A stretch of DNA of 64,000 bases. It comes from CAZBXD01 sp965216395 (GTDB taxonomy: Bacteria; Pseudomonadota; Alphaproteobacteria; Micavibrionales; SZUA-601). The stretch covers positions 1,302,001-1,366,000 of the forward strand of contig OZ244156.1 in the NCBI GenBank assembly GCA_965216395.1, in the 5' to 3' direction. This document shows, piece by piece, positions 16,852-25,299 of this stretch (the stretch's first letter is position 1; each line of letters starts with the position of its first letter). Below the pieces are notes generated by a model. That model ran no database searches. It saw only the letters and a program-made list of their open reading frames with translations, and had not been told where the DNA came from. The translations under genes and the position numbers were made by a program.

Positions 16852-17342
16852 TTTATGGCCTCATGAGCATCATTAAATTTAGAATAAGTTCCTTCATAAG
16901 GTTTTATATCACCTTTATTACTCCAAAATGAAATTTGACCAATTTTCATACCGCTGTAAATCTTTATAGGTTTAGTCGCTACTATTTCCAATGTCCATTT
17001 ATGGTTAGAAAGTGTATGACCTAAATTAGCCGACAGTTGTAAAAACAACCCTAATCTTCCTAAAGAACTTCTTCCTATAAGGGACATGGCGTATTTATCA
17101 CTCCCTATTTTTTCTAAAGTGTTCGCTAAGTACGTTTGACCTGGCTTGAGAATAAAACCGCTATCATTCAATTCAATTTTATTAAAGTGCGCCTTACCTT
17201 TTGAGAATTTATCAAAAACTTTTAATGTATTACCAATCCTATAATTATAACTATTTGGGTTAAGGCAGTTTTTATTATATGGATCAATTGTTATATCACC
17301 TTTTTGAATTGCTTCATGTATAGCGCTACCCGTCAAAATCAT
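16848..17342 (-). CDS. dCTP-deaminase-like protein, second paralogue
   Basis: 164 residues, clearly paralogous to the downstream gene: MILTGSAIHE, NPNSYNYRIGNTL, IGRSSLGRLGL, and KWTLEIVATKP, which keeps the Glu expected in Dcd. The conserved TAHxIDPGWxG segment is replaced by SANLGHTLSNHKW, so the substrate pocket has changed. One of the two could be catalytic and the other not, possibly in a mixed trimer. It starts in a TAATG overlap with the stop of the methyltransferase gene. Not the housekeeping dcd, in my judgement, because of the tandem pair and context. Confidence 0.78.
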   Translation of the reverse strand: MILTGSAIHEAIQKGDITIDPYNKNCLNPNSYNYRIGNTLKVFDKFSKGKAHFNKIELNDSGFILKPGQTYLANTLEKIGSDKYAMSLIGRSSLGRLGLFLQLSANLGHTLSNHKWTLEIVATKPIKIYSGMKIGQISFWSNKGDIKPYEGTYSKFNDAHEAIK

Positions 17343-18151
17343 TAAAATAACTCTACAAAACGGTTGGGATATACCGCTTGACGATATCTCAATACTAACA
17401 CAGTGTATTTTTGATATTCTCTCAAGTCATTAGTAGCTCTTCTTATAGACTTTAGGCGGTCATAGGCATAATCAAGAATTTCACTATTTGTAATACTATT
17501 TCTTAAAGAAAAACGATCAATCGTATTCTGACAATAAATTTTCAATTCACATTCTGTTTCTTTTTCAATTGATTTAATTTCTTCAAAAAGAATTTCATAC
17601 TTTGAATATGGCATCATTATATTCTTATAGGTCTCAGCAGTAGGAGTGATTCCAAAAATCTCCTGCGAATTAGATATAATATTTTGAGGAATTTCTTTGG
17701 TAACAAAAAATGGTGATGCTAAAATATAACCATCTTCAATTAGTAATGAGGAACAACGTTCAAGCATTTTTTCTGGATTTTTAAAAAATTTTAATCCCGC
17801 CCCCATGGCTATATGGGAATACTTTTCATCAAATATATACTCTTCCGCGTTTGCAACTTTATATGACACTTTAGCTTCTGGAGAGTAATGCTGAGCATTC
17901 CAAATTGCAGAATCTACTGCGTATTTTGAAAGATCGACACCTAAGGCTTTACACCCTGTTAAATGAGCTAGTTCTCTGCTTTGAAAACCTGTTGTACAAC
18001 CTATTTGCAGTAAAGAAGATTTTTCCGTAATACGACTATATATCGACCATTTTGAGATGGTATCGTATGCTCCTGGCAAAACATTCCATTGATTAATAAA
18101 CCCAACAAAATCAGGGTAATTAAGATCACTTATAAACTTTAAATCTGTCAC
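17342..18151 (-). CDS. SAM-dependent class I methyltransferase
   Basis: 269 residues. Motif I LLQIGCTTGFQSREL (near 48-62, a form of ExGxGxG), acidic end of strand 2 in ALGVDLSKYAV, and a motif after strand 4 SHIAMGAGLKFF. The C-terminal 100 residues have no hallmark. GTG start at 18151 with AAGGA 7 bases upstream. First gene of the minus operon; the next gene overlaps by one base. Probably methylates a small molecule made by the cluster; the acceptor is unknown. Confidence 0.8.
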   Translation of the reverse strand: MTDLKFISDLNYPDFVGFINQWNVLPGAYDTISKWSIYSRITEKSSLLQIGCTTGFQSRELAHLTGCKALGVDLSKYAVDSAIWNAQHYSPEAKVSYKVANAEEYIFDEKYSHIAMGAGLKFFKNPEKMLERCSSLLIEDGYILASPFFVTKEIPQNIISNSQEIFGITPTAETYKNIMMPYSKYEILFEEIKSIEKETECELKIYCQNTIDRFSLRNSITNSEILDYAYDRLKSIRRATNDLREYQKYTVLVLRYRQAVYPNRFVELF

Positions 18152-18212
18152 TTATTTTTCCTTACTAAAAACACCAAAACAAAGTTTATAAAAAATCATA
18201 GACTAAAGATAG

Positions 18213-18692
18213 ATGGAATTTCCACACTCTAACCTTGCCGATATTTTTGATCTATCCGTGACAAGCCATATTGATGTTTTGTCAAAGATATCAGATGCTA
18301 TTATTGAGAATGACATCAAGCCCATTATCAAACGTTGCGTTGAAAAAGTCATTCTGCATGATGACACGATTGAGATTGTCATGTTGGGCAACCCCCTCGC
18401 CGATTATTACATTGGCAAATACGGCGGCGTCATGCTACCTCCTATCGATGAGAAACGGACGCGTACTATTACAGATATTTTTAAGACACAGCGTACAACG
18501 AAAGGTGCCATTATAACCTCAAATTCGAACAATCCGCTTGACTTACCACCCGATACAATCAAACAATGGGTTCAAGGCATCGTTTGGCGAGATGAACATT
18601 TTGATGGCAAAAGTATGAAACAAATTGCCCAAGAAAGAAACGTATCACCCGCCTATATTGCCAAGTGCATTAATATCAGCCTTGAACAATAA
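18213..18692 (+). pseudogene. Serine site-specific recombinase, C-terminal remnant
   Basis: 159 residues that match only the C-terminal end of alphaproteobacterial large serine recombinases: LIKRVVLH-like IIKRCVEKVILHDDTIEIVML, then a linker, and a terminal HTH-like module DGKSMKQIAQERNVSPAYIAKC. The catalytic resolvase domain and zinc-ribbon region are missing, so it cannot recombine DNA. The codons and composition are less AT-rich than in the neighbouring operon. It lies at the right edge of the island with repeats and tRNA-Tyr behind it, and probably marks how the island arrived. Confidence 0.75.
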
Positions 18693-18829
18693 TCCCTGCC
18701 TATTCCCTGTTATTTTAGTATCCTCATAACCGCATAAGCCATACTGTGCACGGATTTACCTGTCGTTGTGGCTGTCTTTTTACCTTAAAATTTAAAAATT
18801 TCCCTGTTATTTCCCTGATAAACAGGGAA
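18692..18829. repeat. TCCCTG repeat cluster after recombinase remnant
   Basis: Four TCCCTG hexamers (18692, 18704, 18801, 18812) and an inverted CAGGGA (18823-18828). TTCCCTGTTATTT occurs twice (18703-18715, 18800-18812). The second copy forms a 9-bp inverted repeat, TTCCCTGTT (18800-18808) with AACAGGGAA (18821-18829). Possible recombinase binding array; no gene is seen in this stretch. Confidence 0.5.
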
Positions 18830-18851
18830 TATCTTGTGGCAAAGATGGTGA

Positions 18852-18873
18852 AATCTTTGGCCAAGATATGAAC
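18852..18873 (+). repeat. 22-nt direct repeat, right copy (island boundary)
   Basis: Identical to 5217-5238 in the same orientation. A 14-bp palindrome AAAACAGCTGTTTT (18905-18918) follows 31 bp later. Candidate right end of the mobile region. Confidence 0.6.
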
Positions 18874-18964
18874 TGCAAGCACACAGCATTTTCCGCTTTA
18901 GAGAAAAACAGCTGTTTTACGCTTGAGAAACTATATTCTCCGCGTGTGTTTGAACGGTGGGTAT

Positions 18965-18986
18965 AAAAAATCCCGCATTGTGCGGG
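18965..18986 (-). terminator. Terminator of tRNA-Tyr
   Basis: CCCGCA (18972-18977) pairs with TGCGGG (18981-18986) around a 3-base loop, with six T following on the minus strand. It lies 45 bp after the tRNA 3-prime end. Confidence 0.75.
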
Positions 18987-19031
18987 CGACAGAGAAGGAA
19001 TTCTAAAAATTCTCTAAATTGTGTGACTAGA

Positions 19032-19116
19032 TGGTGGAGGGGGCAGGATTCGAACCTGCGTAGACTAAGTCGCCGGATTTACAGTCCGGTGCATTTGACC
19101 GCTCTGCCACCCCTCC
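19032..19116 (-). tRNA. tRNA-Tyr(GTA)
   Basis: 85-base class II tRNA on the minus strand, starting GGAGGGGTGGC and ending CCCCTCCACCA with encoded CCA. Anticodon stem CCGGA/TCCGG holds loop CTGTAAA, anticodon GUA. Long variable arm GCGACTTAGTCTACGC and T-loop GGTTCGAATCC are all as expected. It is a common kind of integration target; the island repeat lies 159 bp away, not in the tRNA itself. Confidence 0.97.
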
Positions 19117-19233
19117 ATAGTATAGATGTGATTAGTTATTTACCGATATTAGAACATTAAGTCAATAATTAGTTTTATCAATTTTAAAGAGCGTGATAGA
19201 ATTAAATTTATTAATAAAGAAAGACTTTCATAA

Positions 19234-19653
19234 ATGCCCATTATTCTTGATATATACGGTGTTATTTTTATCAATAATCAAATAAATAAACCGCTCTTGA
19301 TGGTTACAGACCAATATCGCAAAAATGGTCATAAAATATATCTTGCCTCAAATGTCGAAAAGGAAAAAAGGGATTTCTTTATGAAAGAATGCCAATTATG
19401 CGATCACGCTGAAGCGCTCTTTTGTTCAGGAGAGCTGAATACAGCCAAACCCAATTGGCTATTTTATGATAAAGTCACAAAAGCAGTTGATGCGAATCCA
19501 GAAGATATAATCTTTTTTGACGATAGTGCTGTTAATGTTGATCATGCCAGAAATTATGGCTGGCAAGCCTTTGTTTATCAAGATATCCAACAAGTAAAAA
19601 ATGAAATTAATATATTTCTAAAAACGAAAGAAAAACAAAATGTCATTTCATAA
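19234..19653 (+). CDS. HAD-superfamily hydrolase (HAD-IA-like)
   Basis: 139 residues, shorter than most HAD-IA phosphatases because the cap is reduced. Motif I is ILDIYGVIF (nucleophile Asp6, with Tyr where DxDGT enzymes have Asp), motif II-like IYLASN, motif III Lys in NTAKPNW, and motif IV IIFFDDSAVNVDHARNYGW. Likely phosphatase on a small metabolite, no specific substrate visible. It overlaps the start of rlmB by 14 bases, so the two are cotranscribed. Confidence 0.8.
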   Translation: MPIILDIYGVIFINNQINKPLLMVTDQYRKNGHKIYLASNVEKEKRDFFMKECQLCDHAEALFCSGELNTAKPNWLFYDKVTKAVDANPEDIIFFDDSAVNVDHARNYGWQAFVYQDIQQVKNEINIFLKTKEKQNVIS

Positions 19654-20410
19654 GAAAAACAATAATCAAAAAAAACAAAAACAAGAAAATGAACGATTGA
19701 TTTATGGTTTTCATGCTGTACGCGCGGCTTTACAAAACAAAAAACGTCATATTCATAAAATATGGGCTACAGAGAATGCTCTAAAACAAATATCAGAAGA
19801 AATTGATAACAACCAACATCCGAAACCAATTATCACAGACAGAAAGTTTCTTGATAAAAAACTCCTCCAGAACACAGTGCACCAAGGTATAGTCATCGAG
19901 ACAGATCCACTTGAAGAATTCTTTTTAAGTGACTTACTCATTCAAGCCCAACAAACAAAAAATATGACTGTTGTTATCCTAGATCATGTGACAGATCCAC
20001 ATAATATTGGCGCCATTTTACGATCTATGTCCGCTTTCGGTGCTTCTTACCTTATCGTTCATAAGAGACATACATCCCCAATTACAGGCACAGTGGCAAA
20101 AATTGCCACCGGCGCCGTTGAATATATCCCCGTCATTCGGGTACAAAATTTAAGTGATGCGGTTACAGAGCTCAAATTATCTGGTTTTAATATTTTAGGG
20201 ATGGATGAACATGCAACAGATTCAATAGGAGATCAAAATAGACATGATAAAAACGTGCTTATCATGGGCGCAGAAGGAAAAGGTATGCGCGAAAAACTGA
20301 AAAACAGCTGCGATCAACGCGTTAGATTACCGACCATGGGCCCCATACAGAGTCTTAATGTTTCCGTTGCGACAGGAATTGCGCTTTTTTCTTTACATAA
20401 AGAAAAATAA
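19640..20410 (+). CDS. rlmB: 23S rRNA (guanosine-2-prime-O-)-methyltransferase RlmB, SpoU/TrmH family
   Basis: 256 residues. N-terminal substrate-binding domain (YGFHAVRAALQNKKRHIHKIW) and C-terminal SPOUT domain with the three motifs: VILDHVTDPHNIGAILRSM (motif 1, catalytic Arg), LIMGAEGKGMREKL (motif 2) and RLPTMGPIQSLNVSVATGIALF (motif 3 knot). The order and YGFHAV start fit RlmB, which methylates G2251 of 23S rRNA. A Lys/Gln-rich N-terminal tail precedes the domain. Not far from tRNA-Tyr, but no functional link. Confidence 0.93.
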   Translation: MSFHKKNNNQKKQKQENERLIYGFHAVRAALQNKKRHIHKIWATENALKQISEEIDNNQHPKPIITDRKFLDKKLLQNTVHQGIVIETDPLEEFFLSDLLIQAQQTKNMTVVILDHVTDPHNIGAILRSMSAFGASYLIVHKRHTSPITGTVAKIATGAVEYIPVIRVQNLSDAVTELKLSGFNILGMDEHATDSIGDQNRHDKNVLIMGAEGKGMREKLKNSCDQRVRLPTMGPIQSLNVSVATGIALFSLHKEK

Positions 20411-20426
20411 ATGCTAAGTAAATATC

Positions 20427-20780
20427 ATGATTAAATTATTTTTATACAGTTTTTTAGCTATTCTTTGTGTGACACACTCGATCAGAGCGGATGACCGCCT
20501 TATCATGAGTGAGGGGCTCATCTTATCTCCCGGCATTGAAGAAGGGCAAGCTTTTTACAAAGACAGTGTTTTTGAAATTGGTGATCAAACAGTGCGAATT
20601 GAACACGGCGTTTTACCCAATAATCAAAAGGTTAAATATACGCCTGAATGGAACTTAATTACCATTAATCAAGACCCCAATATTTCAGAAGATGAAAAAG
20701 GCCAAGCACTGGTTGAATTGCTTGATGCACTAATTATTGAACAAACAATTATGCCCGCATCGGGTCAGGAAGATAATTAA
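20427..20780 (+). CDS. Small exported protein of unknown function
   Basis: 117 residues. N-terminal signal peptide MIKLFLYSFLAILCVTHSIRA with probable cleavage after SIRA, then an acidic soluble domain (LIMSEGLILSPGIEEGQAFYK, VEHGVLPNNQKVKY-like strand). No domain recognised. It follows rlmB by 16 bases and ends before a strong terminator, so it is the last gene of that transcript. Probably periplasmic. Confidence 0.65.
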   Translation: MIKLFLYSFLAILCVTHSIRADDRLIMSEGLILSPGIEEGQAFYKDSVFEIGDQTVRIEHGVLPNNQKVKYTPEWNLITINQDPNISEDEKGQALVELLDALIIEQTIMPASGQEDN

Positions 20781-20804
20781 ACTAATTTCTATGTGATGAG
20801 GTTG

Positions 20805-20834
20805 AAAAAAGGCGTTTTTTTAAACGCCTTTTTT
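20805..20834. terminator. Bidirectional terminator between plus-strand operon and pheT
   Basis: AAAAAAGGCGTTT (20805-20817) pairs with AAACGCCTTTTTT (20822-20834), loop of four T. The A and T tracts make it work on both strands, ending rlmB-side transcripts and pheST. Confidence 0.9.
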
Positions 20835-20842
20835 ATTTCAAT

Positions 20843-23254
20843 CTATTGTCTTAAAACAGCGCCAGTTTTTTTATGAACGGTTTCAATAACTTTATGCATT
20901 AGATTTTCAATTTCATCATCAATAAGTGTTCGATCGGTTGGTTGAATTTGTATTTTAACCCCAATAGATTTTTTGTTTGGCTCAATACCTTTACCTTGAT
21001 AAACGTCGAAAATATCGACCTCAGTAATGAGTTTTCGATCGGCCGCATTAATGGACTTGATAATGTGAGCCACTTCAATCTCCTGATCAACGATAAAAGA
21101 AAAATCACGATAAAGTGGCTGGAAAGGTGACATCTTTAAAAATTTCTTCGTCGTTGATTTCTTCGATGATTGTGGAAAATGATCAACCATAATCTCAAAG
21201 CCAACAACAGGAAAATCAATGCCTAATTCTTGTAGTATTTTTGGGTGCACTTCACCAAAATAAGCTAAATCTTTTTTACCTAGAGCCAAACTTGCACTGC
21301 GTCCTGGATGATACCAAGACGGGGTTTGACGCGATAATGGCATCGCCGAGGCGTTAAGCCCATATTGCGCTAATGCGTCCAAAACATCCGCTTTTATTGT
21401 ATAAAAATCAACTTTATCTTCTGATAAATGCCAGGTTTTACTTTCATGAAAACCAGAACGTATCCCTGCAATCATAGAAGGTTGATCAGAAATCTCTTGT
21501 CCCCAAAAAACACTTCCTGTTTCAAAAAACGCCGTATTCGGATAACCCCGATCATGATTATTTTTAACCGCTTTGATCAGGTTGGGAAGAATAGATTGAC
21601 GCATAATCGATAAATCTTCACTCAACGGGTTAAAAATTTCCACAAGCGCTTTATCGTCATACTTGAATTGCTGCGAGGTTTTAGGGTCTAAAAAAGACCA
21701 TGTCACAGTTTCATATAATCCGCGTGATGCTAAAAGACGTTTTACTTTTGATAGTTTCGATTGATGATCGGTTAAGGCCGATTTTAAATTATCTAAACGC
21801 GCCCCAACAGAAATCGTCGGAATTTTATCAAAACCATAAATACGCAAAATCTCTTCAACCAAATCAACCGCGCCATCAATATCAGGACGCCATGAAGGGC
21901 GGATCACGTTTAATTTTTTATCTTCTGCAACCGTGACATCAAAACCAAGTGATGTAAGAATTTTTGTTTGAATTTCAGGGTCAATTTGAACACCACCCAA
22001 CTTTGCAACAAGATGGGCATCAAAAACAATTTTATCGTTAAGAACAGGCGCTTGACCTTGAGTAACCAAATCACTTGGTTGGCCACCGCATATATCAGAG
22101 ATCAGACGTGTGGCGGCTTCAATCCCCCACGCACATGAAAGCGGATCAACCCCGCGTTCAAAACGGTATTTTGCATCGGATTCAATACGCATAGTTTGTC
22201 CCGTTTTTCGAATATAATCCGCATCAAAATAAGCCGATTCAAGAAAGATATTTTTAGTCTCAGCCGTACAACCGGTTCTCTCACCACCCATAACGCCGCC
22301 CAAAGCCGCTACACCTTTGTGATCTGAAATGACAATGGCTTGATTATCGTCTAATACATATTTTTTATCGTCTAATGCGTCAAACAACTCGCCTGTTTTT
22401 GACATACGAACCACTAAATCGCCCTGTAGTTTATCGGCATCAAAAACATGTAAGGGACGATTCAACCCTATACAAAAATAATTGGTAATATCGACCAATG
22501 CAGAAACAGGGCGCAACCCAATAGCAATTAAATAGTCTTGTAACCATTTCGGACTGGGCCCATTTTGAACATTTTTAATCATACGACCGATAAAAATTGG
22601 GCATGCTTTTTTATGTTCTTCAGAAAAATCAAACCGCACAGAGATAGGTGATTGGAAATTGCCTGGTACAGGATTTTTTTGTGTTAACGATTTCAAACGT
22701 CCCACACCCACAGCGGCCAAATCTCTTGCAATTCCGCGAACACCCGCACAATCGGGCCGATTAGGCGTTAAATCAATATCAATCACAGGATCATCAAAAC
22801 CCATATATTCCGCAAAACTTTCGCCAACCGGCGCATCATCGGGTAAAACCAAAATGCCATCAGATTCTTCTGTTAAGCAAAGCTCAGATTCAGAGCAAAT
22901 CATGCCCTTTGATTCAACATCACGAATTTTTGTCGCTTTTAACACCATCCCATTAGAGGGAACAACCGCCCCAGCTGGCGCAAAACATATTTTTTGACCT
23001 TTAGCAACATTAGGCGCACCGCAAACGACCTGTAGTCTTTCTGTTCCTGTATGGACGAGACATATATTCAAGCGATCTGCATTGGGATGTTGATCACATT
23101 CAACCACTTCACCAATGATAAAATTTTGATATTGTGCTGCACGATCTTCAACTGACTCAACCTCATGGCCAATTTCGACCAGTTTTTCACATATTTGTTC
23201 AATGGTTGCATCCGTTTCAAGATAGTTTTTGAGCCATTTCAAAGTAAATTTCAT
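20843..23254 (-). CDS. pheT: Phenylalanine-tRNA ligase beta subunit
   Basis: 803 residues from ATG 23254 (MKFTLKWLKNYL), the usual length; longer readings upstream would overlap pheS. Domains in order: N-terminal B1, EMAP-type tRNA-binding domain (FIIGEVVECDQHPNADRLNIC, about 40-150), B3/B4 domain (DLTPNRPDCAGVRGIARDLAAVG), B5 domain, catalytic-like core (FFETGSVFWG) and C-terminal anticodon-binding FDX-ACB domain (PLYRDFSFIVDQEIEVAHI ... KSIGVKIQIQPTDRTL). Forms the alpha2-beta2 synthetase with PheS, encoded 22 bp upstream. Confidence 0.98.
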   Translation of the reverse strand: MKFTLKWLKNYLETDATIEQICEKLVEIGHEVESVEDRAAQYQNFIIGEVVECDQHPNADRLNICLVHTGTERLQVVCGAPNVAKGQKICFAPAGAVVPSNGMVLKATKIRDVESKGMICSESELCLTEESDGILVLPDDAPVGESFAEYMGFDDPVIDIDLTPNRPDCAGVRGIARDLAAVGVGRLKSLTQKNPVPGNFQSPISVRFDFSEEHKKACPIFIGRMIKNVQNGPSPKWLQDYLIAIGLRPVSALVDITNYFCIGLNRPLHVFDADKLQGDLVVRMSKTGELFDALDDKKYVLDDNQAIVISDHKGVAALGGVMGGERTGCTAETKNIFLESAYFDADYIRKTGQTMRIESDAKYRFERGVDPLSCAWGIEAATRLISDICGGQPSDLVTQGQAPVLNDKIVFDAHLVAKLGGVQIDPEIQTKILTSLGFDVTVAEDKKLNVIRPSWRPDIDGAVDLVEEILRIYGFDKIPTISVGARLDNLKSALTDHQSKLSKVKRLLASRGLYETVTWSFLDPKTSQQFKYDDKALVEIFNPLSEDLSIMRQSILPNLIKAVKNNHDRGYPNTAFFETGSVFWGQEISDQPSMIAGIRSGFHESKTWHLSEDKVDFYTIKADVLDALAQYGLNASAMPLSRQTPSWYHPGRSASLALGKKDLAYFGEVHPKILQELGIDFPVVGFEIMVDHFPQSSKKSTTKKFLKMSPFQPLYRDFSFIVDQEIEVAHIIKSINAADRKLITEVDIFDVYQGKGIEPNKKSIGVKIQIQPTDRTLIDDEIENLMHKVIETVHKKTGAVLRQ

Positions 23255-23276
23255 GATTATTCTCTTGATTTTAAAA

Positions 23277-24353
23277 TTATTGGCCAAAGGCTCTGTTCGG
23301 TTGATCAAAAATTGAAAAACCATAATGTTTGAGCCAACGAATATCTGGATCAAAGAAAGTGCGTAAATCGGGAATCCCAAATTTTAACATCGCTAAACGA
23401 TCAACGCCCATACCAAAAGCAAAACCTTGGTATTCATCAGGATCGAGCCCACAGTTTTTAATCACATTCGGGTGAACCATCCCACACCCTAAAATCTCCA
23501 TCCATTGGTCACGAACACCAAGCTTTAAGGCACCATCTTTTTCGCGCGCATAACCAATATCCACCTCTGCACTGGGTTCCGTAAAGGGGAAATAATGCGG
23601 ACGGAAACGGACAGGCATATCATCAAGACTGAAAAAAGACCGTAAAAAATCTGTCAAACAACCTTTTAAATGCCCCATATGAGTTGTTTTATCAATCACC
23701 AATCCTTCTACTTGGTGAAACATAGGTGTATGTGTCATATCGTAATCAGAACGATAAACCCGCCCAGGCACAATAATTCTTATTGGTGGTTTATTATTGA
23801 GCATATGTCGAATTTGCACAGTCGATGTATGGGTACGGAGTAGTTTTTGCTCTTGCTCTTTATTTTCTGGTTTAATATAGAATGTATCATGCATTTGGCG
23901 TGCAGGATGATTAGCTGGGAAATTCAAGGCTGTAAAATTGTGGAAATCATTTTCCAATTCTGGCCCCGTGACAACATCGAACCCCATATCGGCAAATATA
24001 GCAATAATTTGATCCGTCGTTTGGGTGATGGGGTGAAGTGTCCCGCGCGGCTTTTCAGAAACCGGCAATGTCACATCAATTGTTTCTGTCACTAAACGTT
24101 GATTTAAATGCGCGTTTTTGAGTGTAATACCACGTTCTTCGATTGCCTGTGCCAAAGTTTTTTTCAAAACATTAATCTGTTGGCCAAAATCTTTACGTTG
24201 TTCAACGGGCAATGTGCTAATGGTTTTGAGCAAACCCGTCACAGAGCCATTTTTACCCAATGCCGCAACACGAACAGATTCCAAAGATTGGATATCATCC
24301 GAATTTTTAATATCGGACAATACCTGTTTTTCTATTTCAGTTAAATTTGTCAT
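23277..24353 (-). CDS. pheS: Phenylalanine-tRNA ligase alpha subunit
   Basis: 358 residues, normal length. N-terminal coiled-coil tRNA-binding arm (about 1-95, VRVAALGKNGSVTGLLK), then the class II catalytic core: motif 1 region HPITQTTDQI, FHQVEGLVID, motif 2 VRFRPHYFPFTEPSAEVD, CGMVHPNVIKNCG and motif 3 GFAFGMGVDRLAMLKFGI. Charges tRNA-Phe as partner of PheT. The gene is the first of the pheST operon. Confidence 0.98.
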   Translation of the reverse strand: MTNLTEIEKQVLSDIKNSDDIQSLESVRVAALGKNGSVTGLLKTISTLPVEQRKDFGQQINVLKKTLAQAIEERGITLKNAHLNQRLVTETIDVTLPVSEKPRGTLHPITQTTDQIIAIFADMGFDVVTGPELENDFHNFTALNFPANHPARQMHDTFYIKPENKEQEQKLLRTHTSTVQIRHMLNNKPPIRIIVPGRVYRSDYDMTHTPMFHQVEGLVIDKTTHMGHLKGCLTDFLRSFFSLDDMPVRFRPHYFPFTEPSAEVDIGYAREKDGALKLGVRDQWMEILGCGMVHPNVIKNCGLDPDEYQGFAFGMGVDRLAMLKFGIPDLRTFFDPDIRWLKHYGFSIFDQPNRAFGQ

Positions 24354-24429
24354 ATTGATTATAATTTATTTTGTTCTATAATTCCTATCACAATAATCGA
24401 ATATATCGGTAATGAAAAGGTTTTAAACA

Positions 24430-24873
24430 ATGGCCAAACAAGATTATCCGAAAGAAATCATCACAGATATTATCAAGCCAACTAAAATAATGCATCACGC
24501 TTTGGTAGGTTTGACAGTCAATTCATATCACAGCGCCCAACTTACAGCATATCTAGAAAAAAATAATAAATATACGATCAAATCTATCGGGTATACTCAT
24601 AGAGTTCTTAATAAAGAATCTGGGTTATCATTAAATAGATTTCCAGAGAATATTAGAGATATGGTTCCACCGTTAAAGAAGGATAAGATTGATACACCTG
24701 AAACTGATAGCATAGTAGAATTTCAATTTCCTGAACAATATCCATTGGAAAAAGTATTAGACTATTTCAAAGCTTTCAATAACGGTTTTATTAATGAACT
24801 TAATCAGGAAGAAATTATTAAAAAAGACTGTTCTAAGGACCCTTCTTATTTTCGAAATTTTTTACCCAAATAA
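24430..24873 (+). CDS. Hypothetical protein
   Basis: 147 residues, charged and soluble, no recognised domain. Notable segment ITDIIKPTKIMHHALVGLTVNSYHSAQLTAYLEKN at the N-terminus. Divergent from pheS and followed by a terminator shared with rplT. ATG at 24430 follows AAAAGG by 13 bases. Single-gene transcript. Confidence 0.6.
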   Translation: MAKQDYPKEIITDIIKPTKIMHHALVGLTVNSYHSAQLTAYLEKNNKYTIKSIGYTHRVLNKESGLSLNRFPENIRDMVPPLKKDKIDTPETDSIVEFQFPEQYPLEKVLDYFKAFNNGFINELNQEEIIKKDCSKDPSYFRNFLPK

Positions 24874-24874
24874 A

Positions 24875-24900
24875 AAAAGCGGCCTCAATGAGCCGCTTTT
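24875..24900. terminator. Terminator shared by rpmI-rplT and the convergent hypothetical gene
   Basis: AAAAGCGGC (24875-24883) pairs with GCCGCTTTT (24892-24900), 8-base loop. The longer T run is on the minus strand, so it mainly ends rpmI-rplT. Confidence 0.85.
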
Positions 24901-24921
24901 ATAAAACCTTATTAAAAAAGA

Positions 24922-25296
24922 CTAAGCTGCTTTTTTATTTTTATCCAAAGCCTTTTTGGCTGTATCAAAAACAGCTTTAAACGCTTTTTCATCACGCACA
25001 GCCAAATCAGCGAGGATTTTACGATCCAATTCGATACCGGCTAATTTAACACCATTCATAAATTGAGAATAGGTTAAACCATATTGACGCGATGCAGCAT
25101 TGATACGTTGAATCCAAAGTGAACGGAAATTGCGTTTTTTAACGCGACGATCACGATACGCATATTGTAAAGCTTTTTCAACGCGACGTAATGCAATCGT
25201 GTAACAGTTTTTACTACGACCACGATAGCCTTTCGCCATTTTGATAATTTTTTTGTGGCGATTATGGGCGCGTGGCCCCCCTTTAGTACGAGCCAT
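24922..25296 (-). CDS. rplT: 50S ribosomal protein L20
   Basis: 124 residues, typical. Basic N-terminal extension (MARTKGGPRAHNRHKKIIKMAKGY) that reaches into the large subunit, then FRSLWIQRINAASRQYGLTYSQF and IELDRKILADLAV. Assembles early on 23S rRNA. Starts 3 bases after the rpmI stop. L20 often controls its operon through the leader RNA; 188 bases lie between rpmI and the next gene, but I do not see a clear pseudoknot there. infC is not adjacent. Confidence 0.98.
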   Translation of the reverse strand: MARTKGGPRAHNRHKKIIKMAKGYRGRSKNCYTIALRRVEKALQYAYRDRRVKKRNFRSLWIQRINAASRQYGLTYSQFMNGVKLAGIELDRKILADLAVRDEKAFKAVFDTAKKALDKNKKAA

Positions 25297-25299
25297 GAC

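Noticed and set aside
18957..19160. Open frame on the plus strand over tRNA-Tyr
   Set aside because: It is the antisense of the tRNA; the peptide GQDSNLRRL-type is a well-known artefact of translating tRNA genes.
20843..23380. Long form of PheT with 42 extra N-terminal residues
   Set aside because: The extension overlaps the pheS 3-prime end; MKFTLKWLKNYL at 23254 is the conserved start.
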